A stretch of 64,000 nucleotides of DNA from Streptomyces sp. NBC_00353 (GCF_036108815.1 NZ_CP107985.1:310001-374000); one strand, 5' to 3'; shown: positions 9,172 through 18,252, counted from the first letter of the stretch. Numbers and translations: made by a program. Notes: generated by a model not told the origin, from the sequence alone.

Positions 9172-9251
9172 TCACCCCGCTGGTGTGCCCGGCGGGGACC
9201 CCGGCTTCTTCTCGTCGGCTGCGTGGTGCAGAGCGCGGTGCTGTGACGTGA
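7647..9251 (+). CDS. tnpB: TnpB RNA-guided nuclease, IS607 type
   Basis: A 534-residue TnpB, the Cas12 ancestor that cuts DNA next to a target motif using a guide RNA from the element's right end. The RuvC residues are all visible: Asp in VGIDLGIKTLA, Glu in IVIEDLCVAGM and Asp in DRDANAGHNL. A zinc ribbon CSRCG...CDNCG lies between the last two. The final 90 or so residues are low-complexity and run past the element's probable end, so the true protein may be functional without them. The guide RNA scaffold should overlap the last 200 bases. Confidence 0.88.
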   Translation: MKKFKPQPGFNVLSHKLALDPNATANRHLHSHGGAARSAYNWAVAYVTAVWWQRKAEQSYGICEDELTQWRSWSLPSLRKAFNEDKRTNPRFAGWWEENSKEAYNTGLAGASAAFENYAKSKSGKRKGPRMGIPRFKSKRTARLTCRFTTGTIRIEPDGRHITLPRIGTVRLHEHRADLRAMIDTGNMRILSATARLNRGRWFVSLQVEEKHELVKVARPNAAVGIDLGIKTLAVLADSDGVLGAEPNPRHLDRAQKQLRRASRVVSRRHGPDRRTGQQASRRWEKASQARNKIHHRVANLREDTLHQMTTRLACEYGTIVIEDLCVAGMGRNRRLSRRVADAAFGEIRRQLTYKTRRRGTRLIVADRWYPSSKTCSRCGAVKTKLPLSMRIFECDNCGLVLDRDANAGHNLVALAARTTGTGVAGDLDLAKAESKPRGADRKTRVTRPRRKAGTGRAGGAIPSPRAGKETGDRQQDTGAQLGSDDPLRTIPVETSGLLRSLDDQSNGVTPLVCPAGTPASSRRLRGAERGAVT

Positions 9252-10699
9252 CCGCCGAAAGCGGCGCAGCGATATGTTCCAGCGGCTTCTGGTTCTGCGG
9301 CCACTGCGAAGAAGACGGCCACCAGGCCCGCGATCACCATCAGGGTCGCCCCCACGCTGAACGCGAGAGCGGCGTCCCCGACGACTCCGCTCTGTGTCAG
9401 GCCCGCGAAGAGCAGGGGGCCGGAGATACCGCCGGTCGCCGTCCCGATGGCGTAGAAGAAGGCGATCGCCATGGCTCGTGTCTCCATCGGGAAGATCTCA
9501 CTGACCGTGAGGTAGGCCGAACTCGCACCCGCCGACGCGAAGAAGAGGACGACGCACCAGCACAGCGTCATCGTGATGGCCTCGAGCCGTCCGGCATCGA
9601 ACAGCCAGGCAGTGAGGAACAGCAAAGCTCCGGAGAGGATGTAGGTCCCCGCGATCATCGGCCGGCGGCCCCAGGTGTCGAAGAGACGGCCCAGGAGCAG
9701 GGGGCCCAGGAAGTTGCAGAACGCGATGGCGGCGAAGAAGTAGCCGGTTGTTCCGGTGGAGACGTCGAAGAACGTGACCAGGATCGAGCCGAAGCCGAAA
9801 GTGATCGCGTTGTAGAGGAACGCCTGTCCGACGAAGAGCGCGAAGCCGAGCGTCGCACGCTTGGGATAGTCACGGAAGACGGTCTTCCCGATCTCGATGA
9901 AGCCGACGCTGCGTCGCTGTTCGACAGTGATCTCGCTCTCCGCCTCGGGGAGCGGGCGGCCCGTCTCCTCCTCGATCTCCCTTTCCACCTCGTCGACGAG
10001 CTTCTCCGCCCCCTCGGACTGTCCGTGGATGAACATCCACCGCGGGCTTTCCGGCACATGACGGCGTACCAGAAGGATGACCAGTCCCAGAACGACGCCG
10101 AGGGCGAACGTCAGCCGCCAGCCGACATCCTTGGGGAAGATGTCGGTATCGAGGGCGAGGACCGACAGGAGAGCACCACCCATCGCGCCCAGCCAGTAAC
10201 TGCCATTGATGATCAGGTCGACGCGGCCCCGGAACCTGCTGGGGATCAGCTCGTCGATGGCGGAGTTGATGGCCGCGTACTCGCCGCCGATACCGAACCC
10301 GGTCAGGAAGCGGAAGAGGAAGAACCACCAGACGGAGAAGGAGATGGCGGTGAGCGCGGTCGCCGCGAGGTAGACGGTGAGAGTGATCAGGAAGAGCTTC
10401 TTACGGCCGTGACGGTCCGTGAGCCAGCCGAAGAAGAGGGCGCCGGAGCAGGCGCCCGCCACGTAGAGCGCTGCGGCGACGCCCGTGACCTGAGCGCTGC
10501 TGATCGGCAGGCCGCTGCCGGCTTCGGAGAGCCGGCCGGCGATGTTCCCGACGACGGTGACTTCCAGGCCGTCGAGGATCCAGACAGTGCCCAGGCCGAT
10601 CACGATCATCCAGTGCCATCGCGACCACGGCAGGCGGTCCAGTCTCGCGGGGACCTTTGTCGTGACTGTTCCGGTGACTGCTTCTCCGCCTCGGCTCAT
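9158..10699 (-). CDS. MFS transporter, C-terminus frameshifted
   Basis: A 513-residue major facilitator protein with 12 predicted membrane segments, the signature GWLTDRHGRKKLF after segment 2 and RRHVPESPRW after segment 6, placing it near the sugar/aromatic-acid porters. Close to the C-terminus the frame changes. In the current frame the tail is AGTYRCAAFGG, but the next frame reads PLEHIAAPLSAVTSQHRALH and ends at 9172, which looks like the original end. One extra base at about 9286-9294 would explain it. The membrane domain is unaffected. The IS607 element lies just beyond. Confidence 0.85.
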   Translation of the reverse strand: MSRGGEAVTGTVTTKVPARLDRLPWSRWHWMIVIGLGTVWILDGLEVTVVGNIAGRLSEAGSGLPISSAQVTGVAAALYVAGACSGALFFGWLTDRHGRKKLFLITLTVYLAATALTAISFSVWWFFLFRFLTGFGIGGEYAAINSAIDELIPSRFRGRVDLIINGSYWLGAMGGALLSVLALDTDIFPKDVGWRLTFALGVVLGLVILLVRRHVPESPRWMFIHGQSEGAEKLVDEVEREIEEETGRPLPEAESEITVEQRRSVGFIEIGKTVFRDYPKRATLGFALFVGQAFLYNAITFGFGSILVTFFDVSTGTTGYFFAAIAFCNFLGPLLLGRLFDTWGRRPMIAGTYILSGALLFLTAWLFDAGRLEAITMTLCWCVVLFFASAGASSAYLTVSEIFPMETRAMAIAFFYAIGTATGGISGPLLFAGLTQSGVVGDAALAFSVGATLMVIAGLVAVFFAVAAEPEAAGTYRCAAFGGHVTAPRSAPRSRREEAGVPAGHTSGVTPLL

Positions 10700-11042
10700 A
10701 GGACTCTGCCTCCTGACAGGGCGGCCTGCGTCGCCGCCCTGGGCGCCGAGGCCGGGTACCTAGGGTCCAAACGGGTAAACAGCATCATGAAGCGATGCCC
10801 AACTGGAGAGGCGCGCCGGTCGACGTGGAGAGGGATGCACCCGACCAGGTCCTGTCCGCGGCGGGCTTCGGAGGCCATATGCCGCACGAACCGTAGCCGC
10901 GTTCACAGGCGACCGAGGCCGATCGCTACCCTGAGCGGTCTTTGACAGCAACGATCACAGTCGTGCGCTGGGGATCTCGGTGTCCGGGTGGGGCCGGGGG
11001 ACATCGGCGTCCCCGGGGACGCAGTCCGATGGTCTGCGCGTA

Positions 11043-11113
11043 GAAAGTGCCCTCCGCTTGGGCCGGCAGAACCCTCAGCAAGGTTCATCGTCCCAGGTCA
11101 GGAAGGCACTTTC
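11043..11113. repeat. Short inverted-repeat scar
   Basis: GAAAGTGCC at 11043-11051 and GGCACTTTC at 11105-11113 bracket 53 bases, followed by a T run. It resembles a leftover pair of IS ends. No gene is supported in 10700-11164. Confidence 0.35.
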
Positions 11114-11164
11114 GCGTTTTTACCCCATCAGCTGCCGTCCCCGGATGAAACGGCGAGGTCAAGC

Positions 11165-12595
11165 TCAGCCTCGGTGGGTTTCCAGCAGTCGCAGCCAGAT
11201 TTCGCCGAGGGTGGGGAAGGCGGGGACGGCGTGCCAGAGCCGGTCGAGGGGTACCTCGCCGGCGACGGCGATGGTGGCGGAGTGCACCAGTTCCCCGACG
11301 CCGGGTCCGGCGAAGGTGACGCCCACCACGGTGTTGCGGTCGGTGTCGATGAGCATGCGGGCCCGGCCGCGGTAGTCCTCGCCGTACTGGTGGGCGCCCG
11401 CAACGTGTGCGAGGTCGTAGTCCACCACCTCGATGCGGCGCCCGCTCTGTTCGGCCTCGCGGCTGGTCAGACCGACGGAAGCGACCTCGGGGGTGGTGAA
11501 GACGACCTGCGGGACGGCCACGTGGTCAGCGGTGGCGACATGCGCGCCCCAGGGCGCGTCGTCGACCGGTTCCCCGTTGGCGCGGGCGCCGATGACGGCG
11601 CCGGCGATCCGGGCCTGGTACTTGCCCTGGTGGGTCATCAGGGCGCGGTGGTTGACGTCGCCGACGGCGTAGAACCAGCCGTCGGCGACGTCGGTCACTC
11701 GGAAGGTGTCGTCCACCTTCAGCCAGTCGCCCGGGGTGAGACCTATCGTCTCCAGCCCCAGGTCCCAGGTCCGCGGAGCACGGCCGGTGGCGAGCAGGAT
11801 CTCGTCCGCCACCAGATGCCCGCCGTCGGCCAGGGTGATGTGGACCTCGCCGTCCTCGCGCGCCAGAGAGGTCACGGAGGTTTCGAACCGGATGTCGACA
11901 CCGGCTTCCCGCAGACCATCGGTGACCAGTTCGCCGGCGAACGGCTCCATCCGCTGCAGCAGCCCGTTCTCGAGGACCAGCATGGTCACCTGGGAACCGA
12001 GCGCCTGCCAGGCGGTGGCCATCTCGACGGCCACCACACCGCCGCCGACCACGGCCAGACGGCCGGGGACCTTGCCCGCACTGGTCGCCTCACGGCTGGT
12101 CCAGGGGCGAACGGTGTCCAGGCCCGGGATAGGGGGCAGAGCCGCGCCGGTTCCGGTGGAGACGGCCACCGCGTGCCGGGCCGTGAGGGCGACAGTCTCA
12201 CCGCCGGGAGTCTGCACCGACACCTGCTTGGGACCGGTGAGGCGGCCGTGGCCGCGTATGAGATCGACGTCGACCGAGTCCAGCCAGTCGACCTGGTCCT
12301 CGTCCTTCCAGTACGAGGACATCTTGTCGCGGTGCGCGAGAACCGCCTCGACGTCCAGCGGCCCGGCCACCGCCGGGTTGAGTCCGGGTATGCGGCGTGC
12401 GTCGGCGCGCGCCACCACCGGGCGCAGCAGCGCCTTGCTGGGGTCACAGGCCCAGAACGAGCACTCCCCGCCGAGCAGTTCACGCTCCACGATCACGGTA
12501 CTGAGACCGGCGGCACGGGCACGTTCGGCCACGTTCTCACCGACCGGCCCAGCGCCGATGACAATCACATCGTAGGTGCGGGTGGTCTCGTTCAT
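11165..12595 (-). CDS. FAD-dependent disulfide-reductase-like oxidoreductase
   Basis: A 476-residue flavoprotein of the mercuric/lipoamide reductase family. It has the FAD site VIVIGAGPVGENVAERA, the redox pair in GGECSFWACDPSK (CX4C spacing kept), an NAD(P) site LAVVGGGVVAVEMA and the second FAD motif YAVGDVNH. The C-terminal HPxxTxxE catalytic motif is altered: VPAFPTLGEIW has Phe in place of the base histidine, so the standard disulfide chemistry is doubtful. The ATG at 12595 has GGAGC upstream. It lies 61 bases after the VOC gene, in one operon. Confidence 0.88.
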   Translation of the reverse strand: MNETTRTYDVIVIGAGPVGENVAERARAAGLSTVIVERELLGGECSFWACDPSKALLRPVVARADARRIPGLNPAVAGPLDVEAVLAHRDKMSSYWKDEDQVDWLDSVDVDLIRGHGRLTGPKQVSVQTPGGETVALTARHAVAVSTGTGAALPPIPGLDTVRPWTSREATSAGKVPGRLAVVGGGVVAVEMATAWQALGSQVTMLVLENGLLQRMEPFAGELVTDGLREAGVDIRFETSVTSLAREDGEVHITLADGGHLVADEILLATGRAPRTWDLGLETIGLTPGDWLKVDDTFRVTDVADGWFYAVGDVNHRALMTHQGKYQARIAGAVIGARANGEPVDDAPWGAHVATADHVAVPQVVFTTPEVASVGLTSREAEQSGRRIEVVDYDLAHVAGAHQYGEDYRGRARMLIDTDRNTVVGVTFAGPGVGELVHSATIAVAGEVPLDRLWHAVPAFPTLGEIWLRLLETHRG

Positions 12596-12656
12596 TACTG
12601 CTCCATTCATCACTGCTTCTGCAACTCAGGTGGGTGGGTGGTTGGTTGGTTTGGTG

Positions 12657-13127
12657 TCAGCGGCCGGGGAGGCGCTGCGTCACTTCCTGGAGCACCCAGC
12701 CGTTGCCGTCCGGGTCGCTGAAGGTGAGGAAGGAGCCGTAGGAGGCGCGCTCGGGGTGCAGGCCGGCCAGCCGCTCCTGGCCGGGACCGCGGTGGGTGAC
12801 GTCCCCGTCCTCGTGGCCGTGGAACAGCCCTCCGGCGTCGTGGAACACCTCGCTCACGTCGATGCCGCGGCTGGTGAGCTCGGCGTGGGCCTCTTCGATG
12901 TCGGTGACGATGAGGTAGAGGCTCTGGATCGTGCCGGGGGCGGTGGAGGTCATTCCCTCGCCGAAGATGATCGAGCACTCGGAGCCGGGCGGGGTGAAGT
13001 GGACCACCCGGAAGTCGTCACTGGCTGTGTAGTCGACGTCCAGGCGGAATCCCAGCGCCTCGTAGAAGGCCTTGGTCCGGTCGATGTCGGAGACGGGCAG
13101 CACGATCATTTCGAGTTTCAGATCCAT
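12657..13127 (-). CDS. VOC (glyoxalase/dioxygenase) family protein
   Basis: A 156-residue vicinal-oxygen-chelate protein with two beta-alpha-beta-beta-beta units. The first begins MIVLPVSDIDRTKAFYEALGF, and the second ends with FSDPDGNGWVLQEV, whose Glu is a usual metal ligand. AAGGACA lies before the ATG. It may act on or bind a small electrophile, with the flavoprotein downstream as partner (inference). Two near-identical copies of GTTTCTTGAGGC lie just upstream at 13140-13175. Confidence 0.86.
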   Translation of the reverse strand: MDLKLEMIVLPVSDIDRTKAFYEALGFRLDVDYTASDDFRVVHFTPPGSECSIIFGEGMTSTAPGTIQSLYLIVTDIEEAHAELTSRGIDVSEVFHDAGGLFHGHEDGDVTHRGPGQERLAGLHPERASYGSFLTFSDPDGNGWVLQEVTQRLPGR

Positions 13128-13639
13128 GGGGATGTCCTTGTTTCTTGAGGCGTGTTCACGGTTTCTTGAGGCCGGTGTTCACGCGTCCAGTGCGTCACTG
13201 GTTCAACGGGTGCACGGCGGCCGGGGCTGGGGGGTGCGTACTGCCCTGGCGGCCGGGTCTGCCAGCTGCGACGGCCGGGGAGACGGCCGGTGCTGTGCAA
13301 CCTGATGGAAAAAACCTATCCGACGCTTAGCTTGTGTGCAAGGAAAACGTGAAATAGGAGGATGCGGCAAAGGTATCAGTGGGTGGGGTGGCGGTCCGGA
13401 ATACCGGAGTGGGCGGGTTCTTCCGCCGCAGGGCCCCGGGGCACGCCACAGACAGGCGCAATCTGCACCGGGAGCCAGAAGTGCCATACCGGCGCTGACC
13501 TGCGTGTTTCGCCGGTGCGTCCCCGTCGGGCAGTGCCGCGGCACTCGTGGATCAGTCCGCCGAGAATGTCGTGGCGTTGGATGCGTCGCGCCCAAAGGGG
13601 ATGACGTGCGGGTCGTCGGCGGGAGCTCGAAGATCGAGG

Positions 13640-13785
13640 GCGTGGTGCGACCGTCTCGGCGATCTCCTGCGGCGAACCGAGCCGACCGCACGGGTCCGCT
13701 CCGTTCGCCGCAGCGAGCATCGCGGCCGCCCGGTCGCCGGACGCGCCGCAAGCTCTGCGCATCGGCGTCTCGATGGCCACCGGTG
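13640..13785 (-). pseudogene. SDR C-terminal fragment
   Basis: Leftward translation gives AIETPM, then ASGDRAAAMLAAANGADP and GRLGSPQEIAETV, the region after the active site of many short-chain dehydrogenases. Before and after this the frame makes no sense. The remainder of 13128-13828 has no supported gene. Confidence 0.5.
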
Positions 13786-13828
13786 CCCCGCGGACGAGCG
13801 CCGGACGCGCCGGTGAAACGGCTCGTCC

Positions 13829-14839
13829 CTAAGCGACCGTGAGCACGATCTTGCCCTGGATGTGCCCTCGGGCAGCGCGTTCGTGCGCGGCTCGGGCATC
13901 CGCGAGCGCAAACGTGCTGTCGATCGCGACGCGGACCGTGCCCGCGTCGAGCAGGCGTGCCAGTTCGGCAAGCTGCGCGCCGTTCGAGCGGACCGTGGTG
14001 CCCGTGACGGTCACGCCCAGCTTCGCGTTCTCTTCTTCGTCGAATTCGCCGAAGAACACGGGGAACTGGGAGCCGCCGCGCTTGAGCGTGCGCAGGAAGC
14101 GTTTGCTGGCGGGGCCGCCGACGGCGTCGAGAACGAGGTCGACGTCGTGCACGAGTTCCTCAGGACGGCTCTTGGTGTAGTCGATGAACTCGTCGGCGCC
14201 GAGCTCGCGCAGGAACAGTTCATGCGCGCCCGACGCCACCGCGATGACACGTGCACCCTTCCATTTCGCCAGCTGCAGCGCGAAGTGCCCCACGCCGCCC
14301 GCGGCGCCGTTGATGAGCACCGTCTTGCGGGCGTCGAGTGGCACCGGACGATGCTGCGCCGCTTGGAAGCCCGAGGGGTGATCGTGTCCGACCTCGATCA
14401 GGAACTGCCACGCGGTGAGCCCGGACATGGGCGCCCCGGCGGCGTGCACGTGATCGATGCCGGCCGGCTTGAGTGCGAGATCCGACGCAGGCGCGGCCAC
14501 GTACTCGGCATAGGTGCTGCCATCGAAGCCGGGGAAGCGAAGGAGACCGAAGACTTCATCACCGACGGAGAAGCCGTCCACATCCGCGGCGACGGCCTCG
14601 ACGACGCCCGACAGGTCCGTCCCCGGGATCGCGGGCAGGCTGAACTTCGGCCTCACCTCCACAGGCAGGTTGGACATCCCGTCGCGCAGGTACCAGTCGG
14701 GGGGGTTGACGCCGACCGCGTGCACGCGAACGAGCACCTCACCCGGCCCCGGCTCGGGAATCGGCACCTCGTCGTGACGCAGAACTTCAGGGCCGCCGTG
14801 CTCATGGAGCCGGACCGCCCTCATCGTGTGTGTCGGCAT
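13829..14839 (-). CDS. NADP-dependent quinone oxidoreductase (MDR family)
   Basis: A 336-residue zinc-independent medium-chain reductase. The N-terminal GroES-like half carries VRVHAVGVNPPDW and the cofactor half has VLINGAAGGVGHFALQLAKW, the AAxGGVGxxA dinucleotide motif. No zinc-ligand cysteines are seen, as expected for quinone or enone reductases. The ATG at 14839 has AGGAGAAAAC upstream. An in-frame extension into the intergenic operators is not real. It diverges from a TetR gene across three operator copies, so that TetR likely controls it. Confidence 0.9.
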   Translation of the reverse strand: MPTHTMRAVRLHEHGGPEVLRHDEVPIPEPGPGEVLVRVHAVGVNPPDWYLRDGMSNLPVEVRPKFSLPAIPGTDLSGVVEAVAADVDGFSVGDEVFGLLRFPGFDGSTYAEYVAAPASDLALKPAGIDHVHAAGAPMSGLTAWQFLIEVGHDHPSGFQAAQHRPVPLDARKTVLINGAAGGVGHFALQLAKWKGARVIAVASGAHELFLRELGADEFIDYTKSRPEELVHDVDLVLDAVGGPASKRFLRTLKRGGSQFPVFFGEFDEEENAKLGVTVTGTTVRSNGAQLAELARLLDAGTVRVAIDSTFALADARAAHERAARGHIQGKIVLTVA

Positions 14840-14872
14840 GGTTTTCTCCTGCCCGCGCTGCGGGATAGGCTT

Positions 14873-14935
14873 ATTCGGATCAGCGATCCACATAAGCGGA
14901 CCACTGATCCGAATATATGGACCACTGATCCGGAT
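14873..14935. promoter_or_regulatory. Operator triplet between oxidoreductase and TetR
   Basis: CTGATCCGAAT (14904-14914) is repeated as CTGATCCGGAT (14925-14935), exactly 21 bp or two helical turns apart, and in inverted form as ATTCGGATCAG (14873-14883). The direct copies extend to 17 bases, starting GGACCACTGATCCG. They sit right before the TetR start. Confidence 0.75.
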
Positions 14936-14950
14936 AGTCAAGAGGGACAG

Positions 14951-15544
14951 ATGCGCGCCGACGCCAGGAAGAACCGCGACCACCTGCTCGCAGTAGCGGG
15001 CACCGCCATCACCGAGCAAGGCGTCGACGTGTCGCTGCGCGACATCGCGCGCAGGGCCGATGTCGGACTCGCGACGCTGCTGCGCCACTTCCCGACGCGC
15101 GAGGCGCTGCTCGATGCCCTGCTCCGTACGAGCTTCGACGAGCTGACCGCTAAGGCAGGCGCCCTCGAAACGTCCAGCTCGCCCGCCGATGCTCTCGTTT
15201 CGTGGCTACGCGACTGTGTCGCGTGGACAACTGAGTACCGGGGCGCGATCGTGCTGATGGCAGCCGCCATCGAGGACACCGAGTCCGCACTCCACGCTTC
15301 GTGCGCCACTCTGCGCGCGGCCGGTGCGCGGCTCCTCACCCGTGCCCAGGCCGCGGGCATGGCGCGGACCGACTTTGATGGCGCCGATTTGTTCGCGCTG
15401 GTAATGGCGCTCGCTTGGCTCGGCGATCAACCCTCGCTCGCGCCACGCGCCGATCACCTCTTCGACGTTGTCGCAAGCGCGATCCTGACCAGCACAGCGA
15501 GCAGCGATGCCGAGGGGGAACGCCGCCCTCGCGTCCGTAGCTGA
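14951..15544 (+). CDS. TetR family regulator
   Basis: A 197-residue repressor with the helix-turn-helix SLRDIARRADVGLATLLRHFPTREALLDAL at about residues 28-57. The C-terminal ligand domain resembles the Streptomyces TetR group that pairs with quinone reductases. AGAGGGAC precedes the ATG. It diverges from the oxidoreductase gene, and the shared operator triplet overlaps its own promoter, which suggests joint autoregulation and repression (inference). Confidence 0.9.
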   Translation: MRADARKNRDHLLAVAGTAITEQGVDVSLRDIARRADVGLATLLRHFPTREALLDALLRTSFDELTAKAGALETSSSPADALVSWLRDCVAWTTEYRGAIVLMAAAIEDTESALHASCATLRAAGARLLTRAQAAGMARTDFDGADLFALVMALAWLGDQPSLAPRADHLFDVVASAILTSTASSDAEGERRPRVRS

Positions 15545-15589
15545 AATCGTCGCGCACGCGGACCGGCGAACTCGGCCGCGCGCTCGGTA

Positions 15590-15735
15590 AGAGCGGATCG
15601 ACGCCGAGTTCGCCAAGGCGGTCAAGGTCACCGGCATCGAGCCGCGCGCTCCCCGGGAGCGGACCGCGGCCGCTGGGAAGCGGCTGACGAAGGCGGAGGC
15701 GCGCCGGCTGATCACGCCCGGGTCGGCTCCTGACG
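15590..15735 (+). pseudogene. Fragment of an unknown actinobacterial protein
   Basis: One rightward frame reads RIDAEFAKAVKVTGIEPRAP, then AAAGKRLTKAEARRLITPG. The composition looks like genuine protein rather than noise, but there is no start and it ends in the Tn3 scrap. I do not recognise the family. Confidence 0.3.
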
Positions 15736-15965
15736 GTCGGTCCTGCCCTCCGTCGTCGTCCTCGTCCAGCTCGGGCGCGTCCGGATCACACAGGGGCCGC
15801 AGCCCCTCGCCCGGCCCACCAGCCGTGAAACCGAACTGGTAGCGGCCCATGAGGTTGATGTGCCTGTCCTTCAGCGGAGACAGACGGGCCACGTCCCCGT
15901 CCTTGAGGTCGTGGCCCTCGGCGCGGAGCTGGGCGACGGCAGCGTCGAGATAGCGATCATTCCCG
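15735..15965 (-). pseudogene. Tn3-family transposase, C-terminal scrap
   Basis: Leftward reading gives RYLDAAVAQLRAEGHDLKDG, then DVARLSPLKDRHINLMGRY and LRPLCDPDAPELDEDDDG. That is the extreme C-terminus of Tn3-type TnpA from actinomycetes. The catalytic DDE core is gone and no 38-bp Tn3 ends were spotted. Nothing else is supported up to 16176. Confidence 0.72.
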
Positions 15966-16176
15966 GAAGCTCCCCACCCGGGGAGGCCGCTGTGGTGACC
16001 CCCTGTACCTCAACTACTCACACCGGTGACCACACGTCCTCGCCCGGCGCTGTGCGTCGCCGGTCGTCTCAGGAGACTATGGAAGCACCAGAAAGGCACG
16101 AAAAACATCCCAGCACTGCAGCTCCAGGGCCTGCGCTGGGCGCGCGTCGCCCTGGCAGGTGGAAGGAGCACCTGGG

Positions 16177-18252
16177 ATGAGTGAAGCGGGACCTCTCAGT
16201 GCCGACAGCGGCTCGTCCGACCTCCGGCTGGAGCTGCCGACCGGGGTGCTGGATACGCTCGGTGTGGCGGTGGTGGCGCTGGATACGGCCGGACGGTTCG
16301 TGTTGTGGGGCCCGCAGGCCGAGGAGCTGTTCGGCTACTCCGCGCAGGAAGTGCTGGGCCGGCACGCGGCTCAACTGTTGGTCCACGACCCGTACATGGA
16401 CCTGGTGGCCGGTAAGTGCGAGCAGACGATGGAGACCGGCCAGAGCTGGGCCGGGCTCATTCCCGTCCGGAACAAGGACGGCAGTACGCGGCTGGTGGAA
16501 TTCCGCTACAGCCGTCTGCCGGACAACCAGGGCGACTTCTACGCTCTGGGTATCGCCACCGATGCGTCGACGCTGCGCAAGGTGGAGCAGGACTTGGCGT
16601 TGTCCACGCAGCTGATCGCCCAGTCGCCGGTCGGGCTGGAGGTTCTGGACACCGATCTGCGTTATGTGGCCGTCAATCCGGCGATGGAACGGATGCACGG
16701 CCTGTCTGCCAAGGACCACCTCGGCCGGGGCTTCCGCGAGGTCCTGCCCTCCGACAGTGTCGACGCGTCCGAGGCGGCAGTCAGAGAAGTGCTCGAGACC
16801 GGACGCCCTCTGGTCGACAAGTACACCATTGGCCGCACCCCGGCCGACCCTGACAACGATCATGCCTGGTCTGTCTCCGTCTACCGGTTGGAGGATCCCA
16901 ACGGTCAGGTTCTTGGTGTCGCCACGTCGGTGGTGGATGTCACCGATCGGCACGGCGCGATCACAGCGGCGGCCCAGGCCCGGCAGCGCCTGGCACAGGT
17001 CGCCGAGGGCTCCGCCCGTATCGGTACCACCTTGGACATGAAGCAGACCGCCCGCGAGCTGGCTGACGTCGCAGTGCCCGAGCTCGCCGACCTCGCGGTC
17101 GTAGACGTACTCGACTCCGCCCTGGACGATCGCCGCCCCCCGGCACCCGACAGCGGCCCGGCGCTCTTTCGCACCCTCGCCGTGAAGGCCGCCTACCTCG
17201 CCGAGGCGAGCGGCGCCGCCGGCACGGCCGACCAACCGGTCAGCTATGACGCCGACCGGCTGCCCACCCAATGCGTACGGACCGGTCAGCCGATCATGGT
17301 GACTCGCGTGGACGAGTGGGATCTGGCGCGCATCGCCCGTGACGCCGGAGCCGCCGCTGTCCTGGCCAGTGTCGGCATCCACTCATATCTCGCGATACCG
17401 CTGGCCGCCCAGGGCCGGGCACTGGGCGTCCTGGGGCTGATGCGCGGCCGCAATCAACTGCCCTTCAACGCGGACGACGTCACCCTGGCCGATGAGCTCG
17501 CCGGCCGAACCGCAGTGTCCCTCGACAACGCGCGCCTGCACCAAAGCGTCCGCAACACTGCGGTGACGCTCCAGCGCAGCCTGCTGCCCCAGCCGACGCC
17601 ACCCGAGAATCTGGAGGTCGCCACCCGCTACCAACCCGCCGGAACCTCTACCGAGGTCGGTGGCGACTGGTTCGACGTCATCCCCCTCGCGGAGGACAAG
17701 ACCGCGCTCGTGGTGGGCGACGTGATGGGCTGCGGCATCGATGCGGCCGCCACGATGGGCCGCCTGCGCACCGCTACCGCGACCCTGGCCGACCTCGACC
17801 TCCCGCCCGCCCAGGTGCTGCAACGCCTCGACAAGATCACCGCCGGTCTGGACCCCTACATCGCCACCTGCATCTACGCCGAATACGACCCGCACAGCGA
17901 CCGGTGCCGAATCGCCGTAGCCGGACACCTGCCCCCCGCACTGACACCTGCAGGCGGGCCCCCCGAACTGCTCGACCTACCATCTGGTGCACCCCTCGGG
18001 GTCGGCGGCGTCCCCTTCGAAACGACCACCGTGCCCTTGCGCCCCGGCGATCAACTGGTCCTCTACACCGACGGCTTGGTCGAGACACGCCGCGACGCCA
18101 TCGACGAACGCCTCGACCTCCTCCTCCGCGTACTCGACGGCCACGACCTTTCCCTGGAAGAAACCTGCGACCGGCTCCTGGAAACACTGCGTGGTCCGGA
18201 CGACCACGACGACGTGTCCATACTCATCGCCCGACCCAGACCGCGGCCCTGA
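16177..18252 (+). CDS. PAS-PAS-GAF-SpoIIE serine phosphatase
   Basis: A 691-residue cytoplasmic signalling protein. Two PAS domains (about 20-130 and 140-260) lead into a GAF domain (about 290-455) and a PP2C/SpoIIE phosphatase domain (about 480-690). Metal-binding motifs are visible: GGDWFDVIP, VVGDVMGCGIDAAATM, LVLYTDGLVE and DDVSIL. These proteins dephosphorylate anti-sigma-antagonists and so release alternative sigma factors. The PAS and GAF domains sense the cue. No anti-sigma or STAS gene is adjacent, so its partner is elsewhere. GGAAGGAGC sits before the ATG at 16177. Confidence 0.93.
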   Translation: MSEAGPLSADSGSSDLRLELPTGVLDTLGVAVVALDTAGRFVLWGPQAEELFGYSAQEVLGRHAAQLLVHDPYMDLVAGKCEQTMETGQSWAGLIPVRNKDGSTRLVEFRYSRLPDNQGDFYALGIATDASTLRKVEQDLALSTQLIAQSPVGLEVLDTDLRYVAVNPAMERMHGLSAKDHLGRGFREVLPSDSVDASEAAVREVLETGRPLVDKYTIGRTPADPDNDHAWSVSVYRLEDPNGQVLGVATSVVDVTDRHGAITAAAQARQRLAQVAEGSARIGTTLDMKQTARELADVAVPELADLAVVDVLDSALDDRRPPAPDSGPALFRTLAVKAAYLAEASGAAGTADQPVSYDADRLPTQCVRTGQPIMVTRVDEWDLARIARDAGAAAVLASVGIHSYLAIPLAAQGRALGVLGLMRGRNQLPFNADDVTLADELAGRTAVSLDNARLHQSVRNTAVTLQRSLLPQPTPPENLEVATRYQPAGTSTEVGGDWFDVIPLAEDKTALVVGDVMGCGIDAAATMGRLRTATATLADLDLPPAQVLQRLDKITAGLDPYIATCIYAEYDPHSDRCRIAVAGHLPPALTPAGGPPELLDLPSGAPLGVGGVPFETTTVPLRPGDQLVLYTDGLVETRRDAIDERLDLLLRVLDGHDLSLEETCDRLLETLRGPDDHDDVSILIARPRPRP

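Noticed and set aside
9185..10945. A 586-codon rightward frame opposite the MFS transporter
   Set aside because: Charged, Glu/Asp/Arg/Gly-rich antisense of membrane helices. No motif.
11043..11113. A rho-independent terminator of the flavoprotein gene
   Set aside because: The arms are 53 bases apart and the gene ends at 11165 in the leftward direction, so a remnant of an inverted-repeat element fits better.
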